Source: Pseudohongiella sp.
GTDB taxonomy: Bacteria > Pseudomonadota > Gammaproteobacteria > Pseudomonadales > Pseudohongiellaceae
Reading direction: 5' to 3'
DNA: 64,000 nucleotides
Assembly (NCBI GenBank): GCA_030651695.1
Contig: JAUSCD010000022.1
Span: 62,001 to 126,000 of the forward strand
A program made the translations under genes and the position numbers. Below are positions 9,109 to 18,570 of the stretch, piece after piece (position 1 is the stretch's first letter; every line of letters starts with the position of its first letter). The notes under the pieces are model-generated. The model did not search any database. It was not told where the DNA came from and was given only the letters and a program-made list of their open reading frames with translations.

Positions 9109-9878
9109 GGTAGTTTTCCGGCACTAATCATCCGGCTGAACAGGATATTGGGTGACAACCAAATGATCAGGTCATCAAATTGTGTTTCGTTATATAGCGT
9201 GCTGACGAAGTCGTTGTTCGCCGGTATCGGATAAGCGCCCATCGTTGTCCCCACATTTTCTGTTTCCTCCGCTGAGCTGAAGCTGGCCCAGTTGCTGCCC
9301 ATGGAGAGTACTATCGCCGGCACATTCGGCGCGGTAATATTGACCGGAGGAGGCCCGGGAAGGCATGGCGTTGCACTGCATACTCTCAGCCAGTTTGCGG
9401 CAACGGCGGCCTGATTGTTATATACGTGTCTGAGGCCGTTAACGCTTGCAAAGTCTCGTATCGGGGCAGCAAGGAGTTGACTGCTTGCAATTGCATAACG
9501 ATAAGGATTGCCCCAGCTGTCAGTTAATAAACCATCATTGTTGATTGCACCGGCTATGCCGAGCGTGGCAGCGGGCAGGAATCCCCGCGTAACCGTACAA
9601 TTGCCAACACCCAACGGCGCTGCTTCAGCTCCGGCAGAGGCATTGGTCGCAGGACAGGGCAAACGTCCATTGGCCTGAGCAAAACCGTAAAGTGCTTCTT
9701 CTATCTGTTTCAGTTTGGCGTTGGTGTCGGCCCGGCGTGTATTTTCGGTGGTTTGGCTGACAGCTGAAAGTAGTCCTCCCAACAATAACCCAAGAATCAT
9801 GAGCACAACCGCCATCTCGATCAGCGAGAAGCCTCGCTGTTGTGACAGCGTTGGTGGAGCTTTTCTATATGGATTCAT
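9105..9878 (-). CDS. Type IV pseudopilin (MSHA-like)
   Basis: About 258 residues. The leader ends at an RG/FSLIE prepilin cleavage site, with Glu5 present, followed by the hydrophobic helix (MAVVLMILGLLLGGLLS). The ~210-residue globular part has four Cys, including a CSATPC pair. I placed the start at 9878 because GGAG lies five bases before that ATG; the in-frame ATG at 9881 is too close to the GGAG, and one at 9896 would overlap the upstream stop codon. It is probably a minor or initiating subunit. The stop overlaps the response-regulator start (ATGA). Confidence 0.85.
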   Translation of the reverse strand: MNPYRKAPPTLSQQRGFSLIEMAVVLMILGLLLGGLLSAVSQTTENTRRADTNAKLKQIEEALYGFAQANGRLPCPATNASAGAEAAPLGVGNCTVTRGFLPAATLGIAGAINNDGLLTDSWGNPYRYAIASSQLLAAPIRDFASVNGLRHVYNNQAAVAANWLRVCSATPCLPGPPPVNITAPNVPAIVLSMGSNWASFSSAEETENVGTTMGAYPIPANNDFVSTLYNETQFDDLIIWLSPNILFSRMISAGKLP

Positions 9879-9889
9879 CATTTCTCCGC

Positions 9890-10843
9890 TTAACAACTTG
9901 AGACCGTACGCGTGATGCCGGGTTGGCCAAACGTCAGCGTGAAAACAATTGCACAGCTACTGAATTGTATTGTTGCCTCGTTAGAGTTTAAAAATGTGTA
10001 GCTGGTTACCGCTCCCCAGTTGTTGGTAGTAAACCACGTTGGGAGGCCCGGTGGTTGGGACATGGCCGCTGCAAAATCGGCGTCCGCCGGATAAGTGTGT
10101 GCGTTTGCAGGGTGATATGTATCCAACTGTGTTTTTATGTCTGCAACAACCCGGAGCGCCATCGCTGTCCGCATCTCGCTGCCTGAAATCGCAATAACAC
10201 GATCATTAAATTGTTGTGGCGGGGGCAGACTGCTGACAAAGGCAGGCCCGGTGACGTTAGTACTTTCCAGATAGTTGGCCGGATTATTCCTGACCGCGGC
10301 AGAGTTGGTGCGTGATTGGCCTGTCAACGCTTGGCCGGCGTGGATAACCACAGCTGCAATATCGCCGACTCCGTCAAAGCTTAATGTCCCGGCAGTAGTT
10401 GTGTTGACAATGCCTCCCGGCAGTAGTCTGAAACCAGGGCTCAATGCATACCAGAATTGGTCATCAGCGCCACCGCGGCTGCTGAATGTAAATTGGGTAT
10501 TGGGAATGCCGGTGGCCAGACGCCCGGGTGTGGTGTTATTGCATGTCGCGTCAGCAATTCCATCATTGTCACTGTCTTTGCAAGGTAACATGCCCGGGCC
10601 GGTTGTTGCGCCGGGCGAGCCCGGGTACAACATAGCGAACGAGAGTAATATCTCTTTAACCTCAGCCATTTCTGTTGAAATATTAGCCTCGCGGTCGAGT
10701 CCTGCGACGCTGTTATTCAGTGCGCGCAGTCCTACTGCTGCCGCTGCTGAAAAAAGCAGCACAAAAAAAACCAACAGAGCTGCGCCTGATTGTGACCGCA
10801 ATGTATGAAGAGTATCAGGCCGGAATCTACAGCGGAATTTCAT
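9890..10843 (-). CDS. PilX/MshP-like minor pilin with Asp-rich putative Ca-binding loop
   Basis: 317 residues. The short basic N-terminus runs into QSGAALLVFFVLLFSAAAA, the PilX/GspK-type hydrophobic helix (G-A-A-L-L in place of G/F-T-L-I-E). The mature domain contains CKDSDNDGIADATC, a D-x-D-x-D-G loop of the kind that binds calcium in thrombospondin type 3 repeats and dockerins, bracketed by two Cys. A further Cys pair is near the C-terminus. PilX-like proteins usually sit at the pilus tip or prime assembly. The start overlaps the upstream gene by 4 bp. The calcium role is inference. Confidence 0.75.
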   Translation of the reverse strand: MKFRCRFRPDTLHTLRSQSGAALLVFFVLLFSAAAAVGLRALNNSVAGLDREANISTEMAEVKEILLSFAMLYPGSPGATTGPGMLPCKDSDNDGIADATCNNTTPGRLATGIPNTQFTFSSRGGADDQFWYALSPGFRLLPGGIVNTTTAGTLSFDGVGDIAAVVIHAGQALTGQSRTNSAAVRNNPANYLESTNVTGPAFVSSLPPPQQFNDRVIAISGSEMRTAMALRVVADIKTQLDTYHPANAHTYPADADFAAAMSQPPGLPTWFTTNNWGAVTSYTFLNSNEATIQFSSCAIVFTLTFGQPGITRTVSSC

Positions 10844-11424
10844 GGCAGATTCTCCCGCAACACCCGCATGGTATTGATGATAGCAAGGGGCGATTCTGCA
10901 GAGACCGGTGCCGCGGCGGATTCTGTTCCATCAGCAGCTCGTGCAGGAGTGTTTTGAGTGTTCAGCTCAGCTTGCAAAAAAGGCCGGTTGCTGATGCTCC
11001 TGGCCCTGAGGTTGAGTTCCTGGCCGGGGCGGATCAGATAAACATCCTTACCGGATTTGATTTGCAACATGGTAACCGGACCCTGGCGCACCACCTCATA
11101 GCCCTCTGGTAAATCCCGCTGATCTACTGCCGCTCCATTCAACCAAAGCGTGACGTAACCGTCGCGTCGACTTACACTGCCTGCCAGATAAAGAAATAAA
11201 TCAGGGGGCAGCTCTGACACAGTCTCATCGCCGAGGGCGTCGGGTTGCGGGATCTGGATTTCTGTCATGCCCGCGATCATTTCTGCCCGCAGTCTGTCGA
11301 GCTGAGCGCGTTCCGCCGGCGTGCTGAAAAAGCGGCCTAATTCCGAGGATTGCCCCAGGCTATGATTGCTCCCGAATACGCCCACCAATATGCTCAGACT
11401 CAATGTCAGACCGGTCTTTTTCAT
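10840..11424 (-). CDS. MshK-like periplasmic pilus assembly protein
   Basis: 194 residues with a signal peptide (LTLSLSILVGVFG, cleavage near SLGQ). The central part is a small beta domain (LYLAGSVSRRDGYVTLWLNG, then GKDVYLIRPGQELNL) like the PilP/GspC homology region that links the inner-membrane complex to the secretin. The call rests mainly on size, the beta pattern (V-x-L-W-L-N-G; I-x-P-G-Q) and its place between the MshJ-like gene and the pseudopilin genes, which is the MSHA gene order. Start and stop overlap both neighbours by a few bases. Confidence 0.65.
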   Translation of the reverse strand: MKKTGLTLSLSILVGVFGSNHSLGQSSELGRFFSTPAERAQLDRLRAEMIAGMTEIQIPQPDALGDETVSELPPDLFLYLAGSVSRRDGYVTLWLNGAAVDQRDLPEGYEVVRQGPVTMLQIKSGKDVYLIRPGQELNLRARSISNRPFLQAELNTQNTPARAADGTESAAAPVSAESPLAIINTMRVLRENLP

Positions 11425-12077
11425 CAGAAGAAAAACCCCGTACTATCAGTTTCCGGTGCCAGGTCAATGCTGTACCAAACCAATGAACATTCTGTGTTTA
11501 TGTATTCGATCAGTGAAGAGAAACCGCCTGTTTGCGAGGACTGTTCCACCAGTTCACAACGTATTGGTTGAAATATGCTGTCTATACGACTTAGTTCAGA
11601 AAAGAATTTTACAAAATCACCTTCGTGCAGCAGTCCCGTGCTGAGCCTGATAACCGACGCGTTAAGCGCGAGAGCCTCTCCCGGCAGTGGATCATCAGGG
11701 CTGTATTCCAGACGAGCCTGGGCCTGACTTTCAATTTCAACAGTGAGCGGGAAGAAGTGAAGCGATTCGCGAATATTTGCGAACTTTTCTAATAACTCCA
11801 GCCTGTTTTCCTCTCTGAGCGCACCAGAAGACTCTGCCAGAAAATATCGATCGATGTAGCGGACAACAGTCTCCTCCTCCATAGAAATTTGCTCTATGGC
11901 AGTTTGCACTCTCTGCAGTTCCCGCGAGGTATTTGCCATGGCCTGAGTGCTCTGGCCAAGGATGATGTTGGCAACGAAATACATGGTGGCCGCCAGCACG
12001 AGGCAACATGCCAGCACCAGGCCCGGCACGCGTAACATCATCCAGTCATCATTAGTCAGTGGCAGCTTTATTTTCAT
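11424..12077 (-). CDS. MshJ/PilO-like inner-membrane pilus assembly protein
   Basis: 217 residues. A single transmembrane helix near the N-terminus (VLACCLVLAATMYFVANIILG, about 21-41) is followed by a predicted coiled coil (residues ~45-70) and a small alpha/beta periplasmic domain. This is the PilO/GspM/MshJ layout. With the MshI-like protein it should form the inner-membrane alignment complex around the assembly ATPase. It overlaps the MshI-like gene by 4 bp and the MshK-like gene by one base. Sequence identity is too weak to name from one motif, so position supports the call. Confidence 0.7.
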   Translation of the reverse strand: MKIKLPLTNDDWMMLRVPGLVLACCLVLAATMYFVANIILGQSTQAMANTSRELQRVQTAIEQISMEEETVVRYIDRYFLAESSGALREENRLELLEKFANIRESLHFFPLTVEIESQAQARLEYSPDDPLPGEALALNASVIRLSTGLLHEGDFVKFFSELSRIDSIFQPIRCELVEQSSQTGGFSSLIEYINTECSLVWYSIDLAPETDSTGFFF

Positions 12078-13654
12078 GGGCTGTCCGCCGCCGTCAACTC
12101 AAGAACAAAGGGAGCACGCAGGGTGTTGCCATCCAACGTGGTGGTTACGCTTCCGACAGTGCTGTCGTCCAGCGGCATGGTGAGCGGTGTTACCTTCATA
12201 CCACTTTCAGATTCGATTGCCCGCATCAAGGACAGTACCTCGGACTGGGCTACCTGATAACTGGTTGTGTTATCCACAAATCCCCGGATGCGTACGCTCA
12301 GCGCAGTTTGTTCGTTGATGACGGCATTAATAAACTGGACGTCATTTGATGTGGGAAGGCCTGACAGCTGTGCAATCAGGGCTGCTTCCCGTGCCTGATC
12401 GTTCATGTCGACACTCCACAGGAATTCCGCCAACCGGATACCTGTTGTTTCCTCAAGTGCGCGACTGACTGCAAGCATAATGTCCGATGGATTGCTGATC
12501 TGCCGCTGTACCGCATCATAAGCCTCCACGACTACAGCCATTGTATTTGATGGGATAGGCGTCTCAGGGAAACCTTCTCTGAGTTGCTCGTACTGAGATA
12601 AGAGGGGCTGAGTTTGTTGTCTCATCAAGTCAGTTCGCTCAAATTGATCAATAGCACGAAGCACCAACGGCATCGAATATACTGTGCCTGATAGAACCAG
12701 CCCAAAAGCGGCTGCAAACAGACCCACTCTTGCCTGATGCAGGTGAAAATAACGACGGGTCTTAAACGGAGCGTAGACGTTGGATAATTTTCCTTTACGA
12801 AGATCCTGCGCGAGTATCAGAAGCAGCGCGCTGTCTTTATCCTGAATACTTCTGTCTATCTTCGCCCGGGCGCTAAGCTCGAGTGTATTGATCAGCGAGT
12901 AAGTCAAAAGATCGGTTGTGCTGTCAATCAGAGAATCAAACTCCTCCGCCGACGTAAAAATAGTCACATCTACTGATTTGTCGTAGGGTACGAGCTTGAT
13001 GCGCTCGAGATACTTTCTGGTTTGGACAACCTGATCCTTCAGTTGCTCGGCTGTGATGCCGGTCTTTTCATTCAGTCGTGGTGAAAGACGACTGAACATC
13101 ACTTTGCCTTTGCTAAGGTAGGTCTGGCGAATGCCGGAATTGGTTTCAATGTTAACAATGATCTGGTGGTCAGCAATGATCTTTTGTTGATGCACAAACT
13201 GCTGAAGCAGATACGCAGGCGTACTGATGCCTTTTATAGCAATACGCGCATCCAGTATACGATCCACCCAGGGGGCCAGCAATTCTGGTTTTGTCAGTGC
13301 ACTGAACAGCGCGTTGTCATCGCGTCGGCCTGATTTTTCCCTTCCGGTTATTGTTGCGGTCCGGTACGGAGTTGAGCGGAATAGAAACTCAAGTTTCCGA
13401 CTCAATAAAGCCGTTCGATCAGTGCCTCGCACATGCGCAACACTCTCGTGTTTGAAGTCCTCCTCTATACAATCAGCCAGCAGAAAGAAAGCAGTGTTGG
13501 AGTCTCTGCTTAATTCGCCGTAGAAGCGCTCGAAACCACTTTCATCGGAACGGAAACTGTTACTGAAAAGCAGGGTTCTCTTGTGCCAGAAATACAACTC
13601 GGCACCGGCGCTGTGTATCAGAAGAACTCTCAAGTCTGGTTTATTTGCAGCCAC
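12074..13654 (-). CDS. MshI-like protein (PilM/PilN or GspL type)
   Basis: 526 residues. The N-terminal ~300 residues look like a degenerate actin-like cytoplasmic domain (GspL/PilM type). One membrane helix lies at about 320-340 (VGLFAAAFGLVLSGTVYSMPL). The periplasmic part has a coiled coil and a PilN/GspL ferredoxin-like domain (ALSVRIRGFVDNTTSYQVAQS), where paired positions resemble PilN. It would connect the cytoplasmic ATPase ring to PilO- and PilP-like partners. Compared with Vibrio MshI, the cytoplasmic and membrane parts are fused in one chain, as in GspL. Confidence 0.7.
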   Translation of the reverse strand: MAANKPDLRVLLIHSAGAELYFWHKRTLLFSNSFRSDESGFERFYGELSRDSNTAFFLLADCIEEDFKHESVAHVRGTDRTALLSRKLEFLFRSTPYRTATITGREKSGRRDDNALFSALTKPELLAPWVDRILDARIAIKGISTPAYLLQQFVHQQKIIADHQIIVNIETNSGIRQTYLSKGKVMFSRLSPRLNEKTGITAEQLKDQVVQTRKYLERIKLVPYDKSVDVTIFTSAEEFDSLIDSTTDLLTYSLINTLELSARAKIDRSIQDKDSALLLILAQDLRKGKLSNVYAPFKTRRYFHLHQARVGLFAAAFGLVLSGTVYSMPLVLRAIDQFERTDLMRQQTQPLLSQYEQLREGFPETPIPSNTMAVVVEAYDAVQRQISNPSDIMLAVSRALEETTGIRLAEFLWSVDMNDQAREAALIAQLSGLPTSNDVQFINAVINEQTALSVRIRGFVDNTTSYQVAQSEVLSLMRAIESESGMKVTPLTMPLDDSTVGSVTTTLDGNTLRAPFVLELTAADSP

Positions 13655-13662
13655 GGTAACCC

Positions 13663-14868
13663 TTAGACTTCGATATTGCTGATTGTGCTGTAAATGGGTC
13701 CAAGAACAGACATCATCACCCAGCCCAGAAGCAATCCAAGAACAACAGTCATGGCCGGCGATATCAGTGCCTGTACTTTTTCAATGGCATCTTTGATGTC
13801 CCTGTCAAAAAAGTAACTGACGTTCAGCAGCGCTTTGTCGAGCTCGCCAGTGGTCTCGCCTACTTTCATCATCCGGATAACCAGAGGCGGGAACAAGCCG
13901 GTGTTGTTAAAGCTATCGGCAATGGGCTCCCCTTGCTGAATTTCGTCGTGTGCCTGTGAGATAGCAGATTGAATAAGTTTGTTGTCAATAATGCCTTCTG
14001 CAATTTCAAGGCAGCGCAGGATAGGAATCCCGGCTGCGTACATCATTGCAAAGAAATTGGTGAAGCGGGACAACAGGATTTTTTGTAAAACCGGGCCTAC
14101 TTTCCACGCTCGCAGTTTAAATGTGTCTGCTTTGAAACGTGCGGTTTCATTATTGGCAATTAATACCTTCAAGCCGAAAAAGATTGCAGGTGGTCCCAGA
14201 ACACAAAGATACCAGTAGCTGACCATAAAGTTGGATGTTGCGATCAGAGCCCGCGTGTGCATGGGTAGCTCTTCACCCATCGACTCGATAAAGCTGACCA
14301 GTTGTGGGACCAGAAAAACCATCAGGAAAATGGTCACGCCGAGGACCGTAGTGCCGACGATCAACGGAGACATTAAAAGTTTTTTTGTGGATTTCTGGAG
14401 CTCATCCTGCCACTTGATGGTTTGCACCAGTGAGTCAAAGACCTTTGCAAGTTCACCGCTTGCTTCGCCGGCGCGGATAAGATTGACAAACAGATTGTCA
14501 AATATACGCGGGTGCTCAGCCAGCGCGTCCGACAGACTTTTACCGCTCTCTATCTCATCAACCAGGTTAGAAATAACCTCCCTGAATCTGGGGTGATCCA
14601 CACTGTCCCGCAGATCTTCCAGTCCTGCCAGTAATGGCACGCCTGCCCGGGTCAATTGCTCCATGTGGAAACAAAAGTTGATCAGATCAGATTTTTCAAT
14701 TTTTTTCTGGCCAACGCTGGCGCGCCGTTCTTCCGTGATACTGCAACGGATAAGATCCAGGCTCATGCGCGACAGGCGCTGCTCGAGATCAACCTCATTG
14801 GAGGCATCAAGGTTGCCTTGACGGATGATTCCATCTTTGGTCATGGCTTTGTACTTGTACAGATTCAT
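13663..14868 (-). CDS. Type IV pilus platform protein (PilC/GspF/MshG)
   Basis: 401 residues, the usual length for the polytopic platform protein. Two homologous T2SSF domains each have a conserved start: FCFHMEQLTRAGVPLLAGLE at about residue 66 and FTNFFAMMYAAGIPILRCLE at about 269. Three membrane helices are visible (VGTTVLGVTIFLMVFLVPQL; the YWYLCVLGPPAIFFGLKVL region; and the C-terminal AMTVVLGLLLGWVMMSVLG). It sits in the inner membrane and is turned by the assembly ATPase encoded directly upstream (4-bp gap). Confidence 0.92.
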   Translation of the reverse strand: MNLYKYKAMTKDGIIRQGNLDASNEVDLEQRLSRMSLDLIRCSITEERRASVGQKKIEKSDLINFCFHMEQLTRAGVPLLAGLEDLRDSVDHPRFREVISNLVDEIESGKSLSDALAEHPRIFDNLFVNLIRAGEASGELAKVFDSLVQTIKWQDELQKSTKKLLMSPLIVGTTVLGVTIFLMVFLVPQLVSFIESMGEELPMHTRALIATSNFMVSYWYLCVLGPPAIFFGLKVLIANNETARFKADTFKLRAWKVGPVLQKILLSRFTNFFAMMYAAGIPILRCLEIAEGIIDNKLIQSAISQAHDEIQQGEPIADSFNNTGLFPPLVIRMMKVGETTGELDKALLNVSYFFDRDIKDAIEKVQALISPAMTVVLGLLLGWVMMSVLGPIYSTISNIEV

Positions 14869-14872
14869 AGTG

Positions 14873-16579
14873 TCAGCCGCTTACTCTGTTGGTCAGATCC
14901 ACAACGCGGGAAATTTCTTCAAGACTGGTGGTGCCGTCAAGCACGCGTCGACAGGCATCATCTGCTATTTGTCGGAAACCCTGATTTTTGGCCAAAAGAA
15001 GCATTTCTCTCATGCTGGCTCTGCGGGCAATAAGCTCATCCATATCGCTATTGATTTTCAGAATTTCAATAACGGATGTGCGCCCCTTATAACCTTGATG
15101 GTCACACTTGTCGCAACCACCAGCTGAGTAAATCACGGTATTTGAATCGGGCTTTAGGCCCAGAAGGACTTTCTCGAAGTCGTTTGCCTCGGCGCCAACC
15201 TTGCAGTGTTTGCACAGCTTGCGAACCAGACGTTGTGCCACTACGCCTATCAGGTTGCCGGCGATTACATCAGGCAGAATACCAATATCCAGCAAACGTG
15301 GGATCGAGCCGATAGCAGAGTTTGTGTGCAACGTGGAGAAAACCTGGTGGCCAGTCATCGCTGCGCGTAACGCCATTTCCGCTGTGATGTGGTCCCGGAT
15401 CTCACCGACCAGAATTACGTCTGGGTCCTGACGCATCATGGAACGGATGCCTTCGCCAAAACCCATTTTTACCGATTCGTTTACTGATGATTGCCGGATC
15501 ATGGCCATCGGATATTCAACAGGATCCTCCATGGTCATGATGTTCACACCTTCGGTATTGATGTGACTCAAAATGGAATACAAGGTGGTTGTTTTACCAC
15601 TACCGGTTGGTCCGGTGACCAGGATAATACCCTCAGGACGTGCAAGCATCAGACGCAGAAGACTTAAGTTGTCTTCCGTCAGACCCAGCTTCTCCATCTC
15701 GACAATACCTTTTTTGCGATCGAGAATACGCAATACAAAGTTCTCGCCCCAGGTTGTCGGTTGTGAAGCGGAACGAAAGTCGATCTGACGGCCTACCAAT
15801 GACATCGATATGCGCCCGTCCTGCGGCGCGCGGGATTCAGCGATATTCATGTTGCTGATTACCTTGAGTCGCACAGCCATCGCCGGCCAGTAACTCTTGT
15901 GCAGGCTGCGAACCTGTCTGAGTACGCCGTCTATTCGGTATCGGATGCGCAGGAAGGCTTCTTCCGGCTCAAAGTGGATGTCGGACGCTTCGCGCTGAAC
16001 AGCATCGGCGAGCAGAGCATTGATCAGCCGCACCATAGGATGACTGTAAGCATCGTTGGTCATTTGCAGACTGTCAAAATCAACTTCGCCGGTTTCAATC
16101 TCCTGAAGAATGCCATCAATAGAAAGTTCGAACCCGTAAAACTGTTCAACAATTCTGACAATATCAGCTTCGCTACCCAAAACCGGGATGATCTTCAGGT
16201 CGCCGCCATTGGCAGCCATGATCTGGTCAAGGGCAACAATGTTAAAAGTGTCGGCCATTGCCAGCGTCAATTCGCGCGTGCTCTTGACATAAGACAGAGG
16301 CAGAACCGTATAACGTCTGGCGATGTCCTGCGGAACAATCTTGATGGACTCTGCATCAAGAACAGCACCGGTCAGATCAACGCTGCGTTGTCCGGTGTTT
16401 TCGCTAAGTGCATCACGCACAAGTGCGTCGGTGACAAAGCCAAGATCAATCAGCACTGCGCCCAGCGGTTTATTGGTAGTTTTCAGCTCATGTAAGGCGA
16501 TACGCAACTGATCTTCAGTAACAGCGCCACGCTCAAGCAGAACTTCGCCTAATTTTTTCTTAGGGGCCGTCGAGTTCAT
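14873..16579 (-). CDS. Pilus assembly ATPase (GspE/PilB/MshE) with divergent MshEN domain
   Basis: 568 residues. The N-terminal ~60 residues form an MshEN/GspE-N domain with two motifs (KLGEVLLERGAVTEDQL and PLGAVLIDLGFVTDALV). Usual c-di-GMP contacts are replaced: the Arg before LG is Lys in the first and Pro in the second, and the closing Gln is Leu and Asn. The catalytic core is complete: Walker A GPTGSGKTTT, an Asp box, Walker B VILVGEIRD, a His box, and a zinc tetracysteine CKHC...CDKC near 490. It powers pilus polymerisation in the cytoplasm. The start overlaps the end of the TPR gene by 4 bp. Confidence 0.93.
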   Translation of the reverse strand: MNSTAPKKKLGEVLLERGAVTEDQLRIALHELKTTNKPLGAVLIDLGFVTDALVRDALSENTGQRSVDLTGAVLDAESIKIVPQDIARRYTVLPLSYVKSTRELTLAMADTFNIVALDQIMAANGGDLKIIPVLGSEADIVRIVEQFYGFELSIDGILQEIETGEVDFDSLQMTNDAYSHPMVRLINALLADAVQREASDIHFEPEEAFLRIRYRIDGVLRQVRSLHKSYWPAMAVRLKVISNMNIAESRAPQDGRISMSLVGRQIDFRSASQPTTWGENFVLRILDRKKGIVEMEKLGLTEDNLSLLRLMLARPEGIILVTGPTGSGKTTTLYSILSHINTEGVNIMTMEDPVEYPMAMIRQSSVNESVKMGFGEGIRSMMRQDPDVILVGEIRDHITAEMALRAAMTGHQVFSTLHTNSAIGSIPRLLDIGILPDVIAGNLIGVVAQRLVRKLCKHCKVGAEANDFEKVLLGLKPDSNTVIYSAGGCDKCDHQGYKGRTSVIEILKINSDMDELIARRASMREMLLLAKNQGFRQIADDACRRVLDGTTSLEEISRVVDLTNRVSG

Positions 16580-18549
16580 GGTGAAGACCTTTCCAGTGCC
16601 TGCAATCGTCTGTGCAGGATCTGCATGTCAAATCCCGGCGGATGTTGTTCTGAGAGTGTGAGAGCTTCTTTATAAAAATTCAGTGCAGCCTGAGGCTGAT
16701 TGATGCGCTCAAGACTGATGGCGAGATTGAATGCGTAGTCAGGGTTGACCGGACCGGCGGCCTGGGTTCTTGTGGTAAGCAGTGCGTTGTAGTAAGCCTG
16801 TTGCGCATCGTGCCAGCGCTGTTGGCTGGCATACAGGTTTCCAAGGGAATAACTGATGGCTGCTATACCCGGATAGTCTGAAAGCAGTGCCTTGAGGTCT
16901 ATTTCCCGTTGCATGGGATCTGCACTGTTTGTGGTGTCTAGCAGACCAGTGCGCGCCAGCGGGTCGCGTGGATTCAAGGTGAGCAGCTTGGTGTAGGCTT
17001 GACGGGCGGTTGCCATATCACCTTGCTGTACAGCGCTGGCAGCAACACCCAATAATGCATCTCGGTTGTCGGGATCGCGTGCCAGTGATTGCTGATACAG
17101 GATTCTTGACGCTGCGTAGTCTCCCTGCTGATACGCTGACCATGCACTTAGCATTTGCATATCCGGATTACGCATAGGCTCGCTTCTGCTGATCTGCATG
17201 GGCGCCGGTGTCTGGATAATGGTGCTGGCTACAGTTGGCATCTGGGTCGGCGTTGACGTTGACGGTACGGGAGCCGTGGTAACCACTGGCTCAATGCGTG
17301 ACTGCTCGATCGGTGATTGATCTGCCGTCGCTTCAGCAACTGCTACAGGGGTTGCCACTGAGGTTTCGACGGGCACTTCAATTGCGGCGATCACCGGTGC
17401 CGCTGTGGCAACACTGATTTCAGCGACTTCAGGTTCTGCTAATGCGGGCTCTGGTGATTCTGTTTCTGATACAGGAGCCTGTTCGTTGTTGTCTGCAGCC
17501 AGTGCCTGCGCCTCCAGAGCCTGATAGGCACTGGCATCAAAATTGGCGGGCACATTGAACTGACTGCCGGAATTCATGAGAGTGGATACCCACAAGAATG
17601 CACCAATGCACACAATTGCCACCAGTGCTGCAACAGATGACCAGACAATCAAGCGCTTCCGGTCAGGGGTTTGTGCGCCAGCTTTGGCTGCAAACATTGC
17701 TCTTGCCGATTGCCGCGCCACATCACTCTTCCGGGCACCCCCGGCTTTATCAGCGCTCCTCGGTTCATCCGTGTATCTCTCCGGAATAACTTTCTCAATG
17801 ATGCGGCCGTCAGCGGATACGCCCGATTCAAGCCTGTCTGTCATGACGAAGGAGGGCGTCTGTACAACAGGATCGTCAGCCGCAGCTTTAACAGGCGCCT
17901 CTGGCTGGTGAATCTGCTGCGACACTTCCCTCATAAGGGCATCGGTCTGAGCTGGCGATTCTGATGCGTAAACATCATTGGTGCCAATTGACTCCTGGCT
18001 TGTTGTGCCAGGTGTTTCTGTTTGAGGCTCAAGGAGAAAATCCGGTAACGATTTTTCAACAGTCGCATCCGGCAAATCAACCAGTTTTATGGACGCAAAA
18101 ATATCCGCCTTACTAGCGCCAGTCTGTTCCACGGCTGGGGCAGGTTCCGGCGGCTCGACTATTGCTACTGCTGCGGCTGCAGATGCCGATATATCGGTGC
18201 TGTTTTCAGCGACGTCTTCACGCTCTGTACTCCTGAGCGGTTCATCAACATCAAGATGAAATCCAAGAGGGATATCAAGAGATCCTGAATTTTGAGGCGT
18301 TTGCGACACCGGATCTGACTGCTGGGTCTCAAGATCATCAAATCTGAAGTCGAGATCAGCATGGTGATCGCCGGTTTCGGATACAACCGATTCTTTTGCT
18401 GTATTTTCTTCTGCGGGAATTATGGGTAAAAAAGGCTCTGCAACCGGAGTCAGCTCAGGTTGTTGCGTCTCGGTTTCCCGTTCAGATTCTTGTGCAACAC
18501 GACGTTTGGCTTCTTCAGCTTTACGCAGTGCTTCCATCAATAAACTCAT
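16576..18549 (-). CDS. MshN-like TPR protein with long Ala/Glu/Pro-rich linkers
   Basis: 657 residues. A conserved N-terminal motif, MSLLMEALRKAEEAKR, is typical of MSHA-locus proteins. The next ~280 residues are low-complexity and acidic. One membrane helix lies at about 303-323 (LIVWSSVAALVAIVCIGAFLW), followed by another Pro/Ala/Glu-rich linker to ~450 and C-terminal tetratricopeptide repeats (about 455-655, including YAASRILYQQSLARDPDN and MATARQAYTKLLTLNPRDP). The TPR part is therefore periplasmic and probably scaffolds the secretin or pilus machinery. It lies 21 bp after the secretin stop codon. Confidence 0.85.
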   Translation of the reverse strand: MSLLMEALRKAEEAKRRVAQESERETETQQPELTPVAEPFLPIIPAEENTAKESVVSETGDHHADLDFRFDDLETQQSDPVSQTPQNSGSLDIPLGFHLDVDEPLRSTEREDVAENSTDISASAAAAVAIVEPPEPAPAVEQTGASKADIFASIKLVDLPDATVEKSLPDFLLEPQTETPGTTSQESIGTNDVYASESPAQTDALMREVSQQIHQPEAPVKAAADDPVVQTPSFVMTDRLESGVSADGRIIEKVIPERYTDEPRSADKAGGARKSDVARQSARAMFAAKAGAQTPDRKRLIVWSSVAALVAIVCIGAFLWVSTLMNSGSQFNVPANFDASAYQALEAQALAADNNEQAPVSETESPEPALAEPEVAEISVATAAPVIAAIEVPVETSVATPVAVAEATADQSPIEQSRIEPVVTTAPVPSTSTPTQMPTVASTIIQTPAPMQISRSEPMRNPDMQMLSAWSAYQQGDYAASRILYQQSLARDPDNRDALLGVAASAVQQGDMATARQAYTKLLTLNPRDPLARTGLLDTTNSADPMQREIDLKALLSDYPGIAAISYSLGNLYASQQRWHDAQQAYYNALLTTRTQAAGPVNPDYAFNLAISLERINQPQAALNFYKEALTLSEQHPPGFDMQILHRRLQALERSSP

Positions 18550-18570
18550 TTGATGCTGGCCTGCGGTTTG

